Shown: positions 8,690 to 17,767, numbered from the stretch's first letter. The stretch: 64,000 nt of DNA from Paenibacillus glacialis (GCF_001637205.1 NZ_LVJH01000034.1:32911-96910), one strand, 5' to 3'. The notes: generated from the sequence alone by a model not told the origin. Numbers and translations: made by a program.

Positions 8690-10045
8690 ATGAAAAATTC
8701 TCAAAAGCATCAAGAAAGTCTACCATCGGATAAGAGTGAGAGGTTCTCTTCATCTGGATTTATATTTGCAGCTATCGGTAGCGCTGTTGGACTAGGGAAC
8801 ATGTGGAAATTCCCATACATTACGGGACAATATGGTGGAGCAGCATTTTTTCTATTATTCGTTGTGTGTTTAGTGGTTGTAGGTTTGCCCGTACTTCTAG
8901 CAGAGCTTGCCATTGGTCGAGGGGGACGGGGGAGTGCATCTTCTTCTTTCGTTAAACTAAGTGGAAAGAAAGTATGGGGCGGATTAGGTATGGTATCGGT
9001 GATTGCGCCGTTTGTCATCTTGTCTTTCTATGCAATTGTAGCAGGATGGACACTTCATTATGCGGTACAAGCGTTTAGCGGCAAGTTAGTTCCAAACACA
9101 GATTTCACGCTCATGTACGGTGGATTTATGGAGAGTTATACCCCAATAATTTGGCAGGCTGTTGTGTTAGTACTGGTAGGTGCAATAGTGGTAAAGGGAA
9201 TTTCAGGGGGGATCGAGAAATTCAACAAGATTCTTATACCGGGAATGTTTATCCTTCTAGTCGTATTGATGATCCGAGCCTTGACATTACCAGGAGCAGG
9301 AGCAGGGGTCTCATTCTTTCTAAACCCTGATTTCTCGAAGCTAACACCAGAGTCTACACTTGTTGCGTTAGGTCATGCATTCTTTTCCTTATCCCTTGGT
9401 ATGGGGACCATGATTACATATGGTTCTTATGTCGCGAAGCGCCAGTCACTGGGAACGGCAACGCTTGCTATCGGAACAGGAGATCTGCTTTATGCACTTA
9501 TCGCTGGGTTGATTATCTTCCCGACCACTTTTTCCTTTGGAATCAATCCTGGACAAGGTCCGGGACTCGTATTTATAGCATTACCTGCTGCATTCTCCGA
9601 GATGCCTTTCGGTTCATTTTTTGGAGGATTGTTCTTCATTTTACTAGCTATAGCTGCTTTAACTTCGGCCGTATCGTTGTTAGAAGTACCGGTCAAATAC
9701 GTAATGGACCGCTTTGGTTGGAATAGAACTCGATCCGTATGGATCTTTATTATCGGGTGTTTCATTTTAGGGGTTCCTGCGTCCTTATCATTAGGTGTGT
9801 CACCGGGATTAACATTCGGTGGAATGGCATTCTTTGATTGGATAGATTTCGCGGCTTCTAATGTATTGTTACCACTCGGCGGACTCATTGTAACGATATT
9901 TGCAGGATATTTCTATAAAGGTGTTGCTGATGAAGCGGGCCTGACGGCATTATGGTTCCGTGTATGGTTGTTCTTGCTGCGATTTGTAGCGCCCATCCTT
10001 GTCGTGTTTGTATTCTTACATTCTGCCGGAATTATTAAATTCTAA
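8690..10045 (+). CDS. Sodium-dependent transporter, NSS/SLC6 family
   Basis: Sodium-coupled amino-acid or amine symporter of the LeuT fold, 451 residues with about 11-12 transmembrane helices. The hallmark helix-1 motif IGSAVGLGNMWKFPY forms the Na+ and substrate site. It is followed by GGAAFFLLFVVCL and LAELAIGRGGRGSA, and then by SFFSLSLGMGTMITYGSY-like sequence in helix 6. The start follows GGGGAGGAAATC, and a TATAAT hexamer lies at 8631-8636. The gene is monocistronic, flanked by a terminator. The substrate cannot be read from sequence; related Bacillus proteins are uncharacterised. Confidence 0.9.
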   Translation: MKNSQKHQESLPSDKSERFSSSGFIFAAIGSAVGLGNMWKFPYITGQYGGAAFFLLFVVCLVVVGLPVLLAELAIGRGGRGSASSSFVKLSGKKVWGGLGMVSVIAPFVILSFYAIVAGWTLHYAVQAFSGKLVPNTDFTLMYGGFMESYTPIIWQAVVLVLVGAIVVKGISGGIEKFNKILIPGMFILLVVLMIRALTLPGAGAGVSFFLNPDFSKLTPESTLVALGHAFFSLSLGMGTMITYGSYVAKRQSLGTATLAIGTGDLLYALIAGLIIFPTTFSFGINPGQGPGLVFIALPAAFSEMPFGSFFGGLFFILLAIAALTSAVSLLEVPVKYVMDRFGWNRTRSVWIFIIGCFILGVPASLSLGVSPGLTFGGMAFFDWIDFAASNVLLPLGGLIVTIFAGYFYKGVADEAGLTALWFRVWLFLLRFVAPILVVFVFLHSAGIIKF

Positions 10046-10066
10046 AGGTATATCCACTCGTACTCA

Positions 10067-10100
10067 TCCCAATTCCTGAGCTTAGGAATTGGGATTTTTG
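10067..10100 (+). terminator. Terminator after the NSS transporter
   Basis: 10-bp perfect arms (10068-10077 and 10084-10093) with a 6-nt loop, then ATTTTTG. Confidence 0.85.
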
Positions 10101-10246
10101 TTGTTGTTGAAGGAGAATGAAGGACACATCTTGTTCTCAAGATAAAAGCGTTATTTCTACATATTAGGAGGAAGGGTGGTGTAGGGTAGCGAAGTCTATA
10201 TAATGTCGAATTTACCAATTACATAAGAGAGAGTGGTTAGTAGAAA

Positions 10247-11695
10247 ATGAAGTTTGTTAAACAATGTTCTCGTTACATCATTGGAGTTATGGTTATTGTA
10301 CTTATTGTTCAACTGGCTGCCCCATCTATGATGGGAACTACCATATCAGCTAAAGCACCATGTGGTACAGGTTGCAGTAGCTATGATGTCGTCGTTATCG
10401 GAAGTGAGATTCAGGGGTCGTTACTTGCTAAAGAAGCACGTCGTCTAGGATTGGATGTGCTGATCTTAGATCCCCGCAGCAAACCGGGAGGTCAATTCAT
10501 GCAGGGTCAAATGCATGTATTAGATGAACCGAACGATAAGAAGCGTAGAAGTCTCGTTCAAGGAGATATAAAGAAGTTATATGACGGATATAAGGCAGGT
10601 TCAATCCGCAAGGAAGCATCCTTTAATCGTTATTATCAAAGTGTCATCAAGGATATCCCGATTCGTAGCGGTATTGTGATTGAATCCGTAAATGTGGTTC
10701 CGCTGAAACAAGACAAATCTCTTAAATCAATAACCTACCGTGCCAAAGATGGTATGAAGTATACGGTTGCGGCGAAATATTTTGTAGAAAATACAGACTT
10801 TAATGCATTGACCAGTAAGCTCGATGTTAAACGTATTCCAGGTATGGAAAGTATCTATAATGGGAAAAAGCCAGATTATATGGCAGCTACACTTGTTCTA
10901 AAATTCAAAAATGTGAATTGGAATAAGCTTCACCAAGCTGTACTGAAGGACTATCCTTTGACCAATGTGGAGAAGAAGTATGGACAGAACACGTATGTCG
11001 ACTGGGATTATGCCACGGGTTTTAGCAATATTACATATAAATATAAGCCGCTTGATCCTCAATTGATGTTACGAGGCATTAACTCCACCTACCAAAAAGA
11101 TGGACAAGTTATTATGAATGCCTTATTAATATTCGATGTCGATCCCGCCAATCCTAAATCGATTGAATCGGCCATGAAGAAGGCTAAGGCTGAGGCTCCA
11201 GGGGTACTGAAATTTCTGCGCAACAATATACCTGGCTACGCCAATGCACAATTAAATGGATTCCCTGAATACTTGTACATTCGAGATTATAATCGATTCG
11301 AGACCGAGTATATCTTAGATTATCCAGACTTAATGTCTAACAAGATGTTCTGGGATAATGTGAGCATCGCTAGTTATGCAACAGATCTACAAGGAACTAC
11401 TAAAATGCGCAAAGGGCTAAGCTTTGGTAAGCCTGACCGTTATGGTATTCCTCTACGCTCCTTTGAATTAAAGTCCTACGAGAATGTCCTTGTTGTAGGT
11501 AGCAACCTCGGTGCGACGATCAAAGCCTATGGTAGCGCACGGATTATGCCCAATACAGCTTTAGCTGGGCAGACGATGGGTATTATTCTAGGTAAAGAGC
11601 TGAAGAATAAGAGGCTAAGGGAGCTTACAAGTTCTGATTTTGTTCGGATTCACAAATATCTGCAAAAGGATTACGGAATTAAGCTTCAACGCTAA
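10247..11695 (+). CDS. Exported FAD-dependent oxidoreductase
   Basis: 482 residues. A basic N-terminus and hydrophobic helix (residues about 8-27) resemble a Sec signal or anchor. A Rossmann dinucleotide-binding fold follows (YDVVVIGSEIQGSLLAKEAR, then LILDPRSKPGGQF). The glycine pattern G-S-E-I-Q-G departs slightly from GxGxxG. The C-terminus has the second FAD contact, ENVLVVGSNLGATIKAYGS. It resembles the FAD_oxidored class, whose members are often annotated only as FAD-dependent oxidoreductase. Substrate and electron acceptor are unknown. An extracytoplasmic FAD enzyme in a Gram-positive is unusual. It stands alone between two terminators. Confidence 0.75.
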   Translation: MKFVKQCSRYIIGVMVIVLIVQLAAPSMMGTTISAKAPCGTGCSSYDVVVIGSEIQGSLLAKEARRLGLDVLILDPRSKPGGQFMQGQMHVLDEPNDKKRRSLVQGDIKKLYDGYKAGSIRKEASFNRYYQSVIKDIPIRSGIVIESVNVVPLKQDKSLKSITYRAKDGMKYTVAAKYFVENTDFNALTSKLDVKRIPGMESIYNGKKPDYMAATLVLKFKNVNWNKLHQAVLKDYPLTNVEKKYGQNTYVDWDYATGFSNITYKYKPLDPQLMLRGINSTYQKDGQVIMNALLIFDVDPANPKSIESAMKKAKAEAPGVLKFLRNNIPGYANAQLNGFPEYLYIRDYNRFETEYILDYPDLMSNKMFWDNVSIASYATDLQGTTKMRKGLSFGKPDRYGIPLRSFELKSYENVLVVGSNLGATIKAYGSARIMPNTALAGQTMGIILGKELKNKRLRELTSSDFVRIHKYLQKDYGIKLQR

Positions 11696-11714
11696 TATAG
11701 AAAGCTGCTCTGAT

Positions 11715-11746
11715 AAAGGCGTCCATATGAAATGGGCGTCTTTATT
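11715..11746 (+). terminator. Terminator after the FAD oxidoreductase
   Basis: 12-bp arms with G-U pairs (11715-11726 and 11732-11743), then TTTATT. Confidence 0.75.
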
Positions 11747-11911
11747 GTGATTACTGACTTACAAGTATGACCATAATGATGGATATACTTCATGAAGAGA
11801 TAGTATTAAATTTAACAATATGACTTAACTGAAATGATGGAATCAGCTATTGCTTTCGTTATAATGTAATCAAATCTTCGGTGAATAATAGATAAAGAGG
11901 TGGTGAGTGTA

Positions 11912-13027
11912 ATGGGCGTTATAATCATTGCTTGTATTGTTGTTCTGATCATCGTATTTGTCTATCTACTCATGAAATACTATCCTCCTTTCGGTGGGAA
12001 GTCATCACTTAAGAAATTAACGAAGCAGATTCATAGATCTAACTACGCTAATGGAAAGTTCTTTAACACCCTTCCAACATCCGTGAGCGACGGCATGGGA
12101 GTAACCATCTCCATGTTAATTGATTTCATGAAAGGTAACCCACAAGGAAATCCCAATGCACCGTTACCTGTCGAGTCGGTAGATCCGTTTTTTATACAAG
12201 ACAATCAGCCAGCCCATATCATATGGTTTGGACATTCTGCATTATTAGTAGCAATCAACGGATTAAAACTACTCATCGATCCGATGTTCGGGAAATCAAC
12301 GACACCATTCCCGTTCATGGGTGGGAAACGTTACGGTGGGCTACCTATTGAAATCGAAGATATGCCATCAATTGATGCCATTCTCTTATCTCATGATCAT
12401 TATGATCATCTGGATTATGGTTCTATCATGAAGTTAAAAGAGAAAGTGAACCATTTCTTTGTTCCGCTTGGTGTGGGAGCGCATTTAGAGAGATGGGGTA
12501 TAAGCCAAGAGAGGATTACAGAGATGGATTGGTGGGAAGAGGCCGTATTTGAAGGACTCACATTGGTGAGTACACCTGCAAGGCATTTCTCAGGAAGAAG
12601 GCTAGTGGATAAAGAAGCAACATTGTGGTGTTCATGGATCATCCTTGGAGAACAGGAGAAACTATTTTTCAGTGGGGATACTGGTTATGGTCCTCATTTC
12701 AAGGAAATCGGGGAGAAGTATGGACCTTTCGATATAACGCTCATGGAATGTGGTCAATATGATGAGCGGTGGGCTGGGATTCATATGTTTCCTGAACAGA
12801 CGATTCAGGCACAGTTAGAAGTACAGGGGAAGCTGATGATCCCAATCCATTGGGGCACATTTACCTTGGCATTTCACGACTGGACTGACCCAGTGGAACG
12901 TGCATTAAAGGCTGGTAAAGAGCATGACGTACGCATCTCTACCCCGAGAATAGGGGAGATTGTCTGGATTGGATCATCTAACTATCCTATTTCAACTTGG
13001 TGGAGAGAATTACATAGAATGAACTAA
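11912..13027 (+). CDS. MBL-fold metal-dependent hydrolase, NAPE-PLD/UlaG-like
   Basis: About 371 residues. The ATG at 11912 is chosen because GAGGTG lies 9-10 nt upstream; the GTG at 11900 is itself in that site. One N-terminal transmembrane helix (IIIACIVVLIIVFVYLLMKY) anchors it. The zinc motif SHDHYDHLDYG (about residues 158-168) is preceded by HIIWFGHSALLV. Later ligands are SGDTGYGPHF and MIPIHWGTFTLAFH. This arrangement is that of the N-acyl-phosphatidylethanolamine phospholipase D branch, suggesting a phospholipid-type or other phosphodiester substrate at the inner membrane face. The precise substrate is unknown. Confidence 0.85.
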   Translation: MGVIIIACIVVLIIVFVYLLMKYYPPFGGKSSLKKLTKQIHRSNYANGKFFNTLPTSVSDGMGVTISMLIDFMKGNPQGNPNAPLPVESVDPFFIQDNQPAHIIWFGHSALLVAINGLKLLIDPMFGKSTTPFPFMGGKRYGGLPIEIEDMPSIDAILLSHDHYDHLDYGSIMKLKEKVNHFFVPLGVGAHLERWGISQERITEMDWWEEAVFEGLTLVSTPARHFSGRRLVDKEATLWCSWIILGEQEKLFFSGDTGYGPHFKEIGEKYGPFDITLMECGQYDERWAGIHMFPEQTIQAQLEVQGKLMIPIHWGTFTLAFHDWTDPVERALKAGKEHDVRISTPRIGEIVWIGSSNYPISTWWRELHRMN

Positions 13028-13099
13028 AGACGAACCCCCTATTTATGATTCTCTTTAGAAATGATTGAATTTGGGAGCGTAAACTTTAGTTCAATCTAT

Positions 13100-14092
13100 T
13101 TAGTTGCACACAATAACTTGTCTGGAGAATGATCTCTTCTTGGCCACACAGCGATCAATGATGGTAAATCCGGCTTCGTGAATCATGTCATCAATCGTTT
13201 CGATCGTGATAATAACCACTTTGCTTGCGAAACGGCGAGTATGTTGAAGAAGCGAGAGTTGTTCCTCGGGTGTGGTCGTTGAGAATAGATTATAGGGCAT
13301 ATCAATAATAGCTACATCGTACATCTCAGAGACGTCGGCAATGTCCCCATAGGTTACTTCACCTACGTATCCGAAGTGGGCAATATTCGCTCGTGCGCCT
13401 TGGACGATTTGAGGGTTGAAGTCTCTACCTACGATATCAATACCCATGGAGAGAGCTTCCACCAACACGGTTCCAATGCCACAACAAGGGTCTATCGCTT
13501 TCACGCCTAGTGGATTCGGAACAGCAATATTAGCGGTAGCTCTTGCGAGACGTGTACCTAGTGCAATTGAATAGTTGCGGGGTTTCTTCATATGGAGAAA
13601 CCATACCGCATCGTTCAGACGATATTTACCGAAGTACCAGCGTCCGCCTAATGTAACGATTCCAAATACATGATCGGGGTTATGTACATCTGCTTCACCC
13701 TCGATATGCATACCTAAGTCTCGTTCTATGATCCGACGATCCCCGTAGGATATTTTGTTCTCTGAAGCTAGGTCATTAATCTTTACGAATATGACTTTGA
13801 ATGTCGAATCATCGAGAACGATATCCTCCACTTGCTTCAAAATATCGGACATGGTGTCCCCTTCGTACATAATTTCAATCTGTTCTTTAATGAACGGACT
13901 TCGACTGGGATCAATAGAAATGTCACTCTTTATGATAAGAGACTCTGTGTCTATGCCGAAAAGGGAGCGCATCTCTAAGCTACATAAGGAACGTTCATCA
14001 TCACTACAAGCAAAAGTGTATATAAATTGGTTCATGTTATTCAATAAATTCCCATCCTTTATAACGTCTAATAGATCTTCCTCATAAACCAT
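13100..14092 (-). CDS. TRM11-like RNA/DNA methylase domain protein
   Basis: 330 residues. The C-terminal half is a class I SAM methyltransferase with motif I DPCCGIGTVLVEAL, an acidic loop IVGRDFNPQ and the catalytic motif IIDMPYN, typical of N2-guanosine or N6-adenine methylases of the TRM11/UPF0020 group. The N-terminal half (FIYTFACSDDERSLCSLEMR) matches the front of TRM11-like bacterial proteins. A role in tRNA modification is the usual annotation and is inference here. It is convergent with the MBL gene and divergent from the 108-residue gene. Confidence 0.8.
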   Translation of the reverse strand: MVYEEDLLDVIKDGNLLNNMNQFIYTFACSDDERSLCSLEMRSLFGIDTESLIIKSDISIDPSRSPFIKEQIEIMYEGDTMSDILKQVEDIVLDDSTFKVIFVKINDLASENKISYGDRRIIERDLGMHIEGEADVHNPDHVFGIVTLGGRWYFGKYRLNDAVWFLHMKKPRNYSIALGTRLARATANIAVPNPLGVKAIDPCCGIGTVLVEALSMGIDIVGRDFNPQIVQGARANIAHFGYVGEVTYGDIADVSEMYDVAIIDMPYNLFSTTTPEEQLSLLQHTRRFASKVVIITIETIDDMIHEAGFTIIDRCVAKKRSFSRQVIVCN

Positions 14093-14216
14093 ATCCGTAA
14101 AAGTCTAGAAAAGCAAAAAAAACACGAATTAGGTGTAAGAGGCATGGTAAGATGAGTAAAAAGAAACCATGGGATGAATCCCACATCAATAGATGATCAG
14201 AATGGAGAATCATGAT

Positions 14217-14543
14217 ATGAGTCAAATGGATGAGAAAAAAGCAGCGCAATTACTAGAGAAATGGATCTCAGTATATGATATGGATGATGCGAAGGCTTGG
14301 GAGAAGGACGAGTTCCCTTTTATTAAGGATACGTCCAAAGCGATGAAGCTTTCGATCCAAGTGTTACGGGGGAAATCGGCAGTTAAAGGAGCTCAACTCC
14401 ATGCAGCCGCAGCACAATTACTGGAATACGTAGATGAATACGGTATGGATAGCCCATCAGAGTGGGAGCAGGAGAATATTCCTTTTGTAAAAGAGGTTCT
14501 AGAAGCAGTTCATTTCACCGTTGCTGTGCTTAAGAAGAAATAA
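14217..14543 (+). CDS. Small acidic protein with internal tandem duplication
   Basis: 108 residues from the ATG at 14217 (GGAG at 14204-14207). Family not recognised. Two homologous halves are visible. The first runs from AAQLLEKWISVYDMDD through EFPFIKDTSKAMKLSIQVLR. The second runs from AAQLLEYVDEYGMDSP through ENIPFVKEVLEAVHFTVAVLK. Each is about 45 residues with conserved W-E, P-F-[IV]-K and a hydrophobic helix. It is predicted cytosolic, with no signal or membrane helix, and is probably helical. No function can be assigned. Confidence 0.75.
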   Translation: MSQMDEKKAAQLLEKWISVYDMDDAKAWEKDEFPFIKDTSKAMKLSIQVLRGKSAVKGAQLHAAAAQLLEYVDEYGMDSPSEWEQENIPFVKEVLEAVHFTVAVLKKK

Positions 14544-14610
14544 TGGGTAAATTATGAATCATAACCAGTAAGAATGAACTTAAGGATAGGTGTTCATTTA
14601 AAGCGTAAAT

Positions 14611-14645
14611 ACAAGCTCTTCCCATCTAGGGGAGAGCTTGTTTGT
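14611..14645. terminator. Terminator between the 108-residue gene and marR
   Basis: 13-bp arms (14611-14623 and 14629-14641) followed by TTTGTG; placed between convergent genes and usable from either side. Confidence 0.75.
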
Positions 14646-14676
14646 GTTTAAGGCAGTGCAGATATGATGTAACGTT

Positions 14677-15111
14677 TCACCGTGAATGAAAGACTCTGGA
14701 AGAAAGAACATCTAGAGCGAGTTCGATTTGTTCGAGGTCTTCTTCAGAAGTACCCTGGATACGCTGTAGGAAACGCTTCTCTATGCGTTGAAAGGCTTCG
14801 TTCATCATGGCTTGGCCTTCTTTGGAGAGACGGATATATTGCTTTCGCCGATCCTCGGCAACATCAAATTTTTCACATAGATTCTTTTCGCCAAGTTTAC
14901 GCAGTTCACGACTAGTGTTGGGCATGGACATAGGTAGACAATCACTAATTTGACTAAGGGTAGCGGGCTGACTAACTGCTAGATATTCAAGAATACTATA
15001 TTGGACAGGGGTAATCGTATCGGATTTGACGTCTTTTGTAAGTTCATCCGTCACTTCATGAACAGAAGTAGTAAAGGCTACGAATTTTTGGAAAAGGACT
15101 TGTTTGTCCAC
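14677..15111 (-). CDS. MarR-family repressor
   Basis: About 144 residues from a GTG at 15111, spaced 8 nt after GAGG; the GTG at 15120 is part of that site. Winged-helix MarR features are LAVSQPATLSQISDCLPMSMPNTSRELRKL as the recognition region and AEDRRKQYIRLSKEG as the wing. It is divergent from a flavodoxin-fold quinone reductase whose promoter carries an inverted repeat. By analogy with MarR/YodB-type systems it probably represses that gene and itself and is released by electrophiles or quinones; that trigger is inference. Confidence 0.88.
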   Translation of the reverse strand: MDKQVLFQKFVAFTTSVHEVTDELTKDVKSDTITPVQYSILEYLAVSQPATLSQISDCLPMSMPNTSRELRKLGEKNLCEKFDVAEDRRKQYIRLSKEGQAMMNEAFQRIEKRFLQRIQGTSEEDLEQIELALDVLSSRVFHSR

Positions 15112-15168
15112 ATGAATCACCTCTTAATAGAAACGATAACAAATTAATTATCATAAAACAATTATCAT

Positions 15169-15220
15169 TTGACAACTAAAAACAAAACGTGCTAGGATTT
15201 ACTTATCAAATGATAAGTAA
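15169..15220 (+). promoter_or_regulatory. Promoter and MarR-type operator of the quinone reductase gene
   Basis: A -35 TTGACA (15169-15174) and a -10 TAGGAT (15193-15198) lie 18 bp apart. Directly over the start point is an inverted repeat with arms TTACTTATC (15199-15207) and GATAAGTAA (15212-15220). Two direct copies of AATTATCAT (15146-15154 and 15160-15168) precede the -35 and may serve the divergent marR promoter. Confidence 0.7.
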
Positions 15221-15232
15221 AGAGGTGGTATC

Positions 15233-15820
15233 GTGAAAACATTAGTTATTTACACGCATCCGAATCATAAAAGTTTAAGTTATGCATTTTTGCAGAAAGT
15301 CATCCAAGGTAGCAGTGAGAACGCGAACATCACGGAGATCAAGGTGCTGGACCTATACGAGGAAAAGTTTGATCCGATCTTGGTATTCAATGAGAATAAA
15401 CGCAGAAGAGATATGCATGCTGATCCTCAGTTTGAAAAGTATCGAGAGCAAATTAAATGGGCCGATAAAATTGTCTTTGTGTATCCAATATGGTGGGGAC
15501 GACCACCTGCGATGCTAATGGGGTATATCGATCAAATGTTTGCTTCAAATTTTGCCTATAGGGATAAGGGTGGAATGCTTCCTGAAGGGCTATTGAAGGG
15601 GAAATCAGCTGTGTGTATTTCTACGATGAAAGGTCCTACTTTTTATCTTTTGTTCTGGTTGAATAATGCACATAAATTACTCATGAAGAAAGCATTATTA
15701 CAATATGTAGGTATAAAGAGAGTGAAATTTTTTGAATTCGGGTATATGGAGAGTCCAAAGGGAAGACATGAGGAGAAATTAAATAAAATATATCGTTATT
15801 TCAAGAGTCTTTCGAATTGA
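15233..15820 (+). CDS. NAD(P)H-dependent quinone oxidoreductase (flavodoxin-like fold)
   Basis: 195 residues, of the KefF/MdaB/DT-diaphorase branch. The N-terminus TLVIYTHPNHKSLSYAFLQ forms the FMN phosphate loop and IVFVYPIWWGRPPAMLMGYIDQ is the family signature. It should reduce quinones by two electrons, protecting from redox cycling. The GTG start follows AGAGGTGG and is controlled by the upstream MarR-type operator. A terminator follows. Substrate range is not determinable. Confidence 0.88.
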   Translation: MKTLVIYTHPNHKSLSYAFLQKVIQGSSENANITEIKVLDLYEEKFDPILVFNENKRRRDMHADPQFEKYREQIKWADKIVFVYPIWWGRPPAMLMGYIDQMFASNFAYRDKGGMLPEGLLKGKSAVCISTMKGPTFYLLFWLNNAHKLLMKKALLQYVGIKRVKFFEFGYMESPKGRHEEKLNKIYRYFKSLSN

Positions 15821-15905
15821 GAATCCTTCAGAAATATTTACTCGTGGTGTGCAAGATGCATCTCTGATTAATTACACAGGCAATTATGCATAATAAGTAG
15901 TGTAC

Positions 15906-15955
15906 AAAGAGGATGTTCCACAGCCCATTTCAGGGACAGTGGGACATCCTTTTGT
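15906..15955 (+). terminator. Terminator after the quinone reductase
   Basis: Arms GGATGTTCCAC (15911-15921) and GTGGGACATCC (15939-15949) with one G-U pair, then TTTTGTG. Confidence 0.75.
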
Positions 15956-16138
15956 GTTAAAATGTACTGTTCTCTTCTAAAAGATGTGAATTCTTAGTGA
16001 ACTAACGGGGAGAAGACTTACAAGGAGTATGAAACTAAGTGTAAAAATGGGATAATATTGAAACAACTCTAAGAAGGTGACGTACTTATAAGTAGAAATA
16101 CAATCTGTAAATCATTAATTATGAGGAGAGGGATACTT

Positions 16139-16435
16139 ATGCAAATCGTTATTACTATTGCTTTTGTAGTTATCATCATATTCGTGGCTAATTTCTTTAT
16201 GGGTTACGGTAAAGGGAATATCCCAGTAGATTTAGATGAAGATTATACAAATTTTGAAGATCTGTTAACAGCGGTTCAACAAGAATTAGTTAATCAAGAC
16301 ATAAAAGCTGAATATCAAGGTGCGAAAATATTCCTTATAGATGGGAAGACATATCTCCTTAATTATCGTTATGTATCTGCAGTTGGATTTATTTCCAAAC
16401 GTATCATTCTTGAAAGACAAAAGGCAATCGCATAA
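16139..16435 (+). CDS. Small single-span membrane protein, unknown
   Basis: 98 residues. The ATG at 16139 follows GAGGAGAGGG; the ATG at 16121 lies within that site. Residues about 2-22 form one transmembrane helix (IVITIAFVVIIIFVANFFMGY). An acidic cytosolic or external domain follows (LDEDYTNFEDLLTAVQQELVNQDI), ending with short beta strands. No family recognised. It ends at a bidirectional terminator. Confidence 0.7.
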   Translation: MQIVITIAFVVIIIFVANFFMGYGKGNIPVDLDEDYTNFEDLLTAVQQELVNQDIKAEYQGAKIFLIDGKTYLLNYRYVSAVGFISKRIILERQKAIA

Positions 16436-16484
16436 ATGAAACGGATGGTTACGCAGTAATTTAGACAATCTGGATAGTTTTAAA

Positions 16485-16524
16485 AATAAACCAGCCGATC
16501 TCAGTAGAGATCGGCTGGTTTATT
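16485..16524. terminator. Bidirectional terminator between convergent genes
   Basis: 18-bp perfect stem (16485-16502 and 16507-16524) around an AGTA tetraloop, A/T-rich on both flanks. It serves the small membrane-protein gene and the convergent repeat-protein gene. Confidence 0.88.
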
Positions 16525-16537
16525 ATTGATTCAGTTA

Positions 16538-17767
16538 TTACTTAGGCGATACTGTATTGTCAGAAGTTACGACTACAACTTCTGCATTTGTGATTCCTGG
16601 CATTGATCTAGTCATCACTGCGGAATGGTAAGCGACAATTTTCATGCCTGCTTTCAATTCTGATCCACCAAGTGGAGTAACTACTGTTGTTTCGTCTGTG
16701 ATGTTGAGAATAACATCGTTGTTCTTGTTTGTATCTGAACCCACATTAACATAGACGTGGCCTTTTGTTGTATCTTCTGATGCAACGATTGTACCTTCAA
16801 CTTTGTTGTTTTCCGTTACTTTAACAATGATTTTATCAGCATGTGTTTGAGCTGGGTAGATCGCAGCCATTGCTTCACCATAATAAGCATCAACACGAAC
16901 ATCTGCTTTTAATGCATCTAACGTTAATGGGTTGCCGTCTTGATTAACGATTGTGGTGTCTTTATCAACCGTAAGGATGACATGATTGACTCCGCCTTTT
17001 TCCATTGACTTACCAATCACAGTGACCTTATTATCTGCTACATTCGTAATAATTCCGTCAGTTCCTGGAGCTTGTTCTTGAATGGTTTCTTCAACAGTCG
17101 TATCCACTACAACATAGTTAGTTGTAGATTGAGGTGGAAGGCTCATGGTAACAGCAGGACCGTAAAATGCTTTAACGCTCATGCCTTTTTTGATCTCACT
17201 TGCTTTGATGGATTTACCATCTTGGCCTATAATCTGAGCTTTATCAGCAAAGTGTAATACGATCGTATCTTCGAATTTCGAATAGATGTTGTTACCTGTT
17301 ACAACGATGCCACTCTCAGTAACTTCGTCTACTGTTCCGTTAATTGCCGTAAAACTCTGATCTTGGACAACAAGTGTTAATGCCGATCCTAGTGCTGGAA
17401 TGCTCTTCGTAATCTTAGGTCCGTAGAATGCTTTAACAACCTTTTGCTCATCAATAACGGTTTTTAAAGCTACTTTTTTACCTTTAGAATCAACGATTTT
17501 CGTATCCTTTGTAATTAACAGCTTAATTTCACTTTGATCTGCCGTAGTAATACCGCGACCTGTTACTGTAACATATTTACCTGTTTTATCATTCACGAAG
17601 TCTGTTATTTGACCCATTGTTCCGGAAACTAGTTTCACTGAATCTTGAGTAGAAGCTTGTCCGAAATTAACTGGTGTTGGTGTAACATTTTGTGCACTTA
17701 CTGCCATCGGTATAGATACCATTGCTAGAATGGATGCTGTAGTTAAGACTTTATACATTTTGTTCAT
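16538..17767 (-). CDS. Secreted protein with four related beta-rich repeats
   Basis: 409 residues with a clear signal peptide cleaved near AVSA-QN. The mature part holds four diverged units of about 85 residues. Each begins with a G-x-[IV]-x(n)-VTVTG-like strand and ends with a shared block: KAFYGPKITKSIPALGS, KAFYGPAVTMSLPPQST, DAYYGEAMAAIYPAQTH and VAYHSAVMTRSMPGITN. The pattern of small beta-barrel modules with a late K/D-A-[FY]-Y-G hairpin resembles DUF5666-like domains often tied to copper-amine-oxidase-like N-terminal domains in Paenibacillus; that link is a guess. The start follows GGAGG. No anchor is visible, so it may be released. Confidence 0.75.
   Translation of the reverse strand: MNKMYKVLTTASILAMVSIPMAVSAQNVTPTPVNFGQASTQDSVKLVSGTMGQITDFVNDKTGKYVTVTGRGITTADQSEIKLLITKDTKIVDSKGKKVALKTVIDEQKVVKAFYGPKITKSIPALGSALTLVVQDQSFTAINGTVDEVTESGIVVTGNNIYSKFEDTIVLHFADKAQIIGQDGKSIKASEIKKGMSVKAFYGPAVTMSLPPQSTTNYVVVDTTVEETIQEQAPGTDGIITNVADNKVTVIGKSMEKGGVNHVILTVDKDTTIVNQDGNPLTLDALKADVRVDAYYGEAMAAIYPAQTHADKIIVKVTENNKVEGTIVASEDTTKGHVYVNVGSDTNKNNDVILNITDETTVVTPLGGSELKAGMKIVAYHSAVMTRSMPGITNAEVVVVTSDNTVSPK

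Noticed and set aside
13019..13093. TGAACTAAAG...CTTTAGTTCA inverted repeat between convergent genes
   Set aside because: Arms are perfect over 10 bp but 54 bases apart and without T tracts; too weak to call a terminator.
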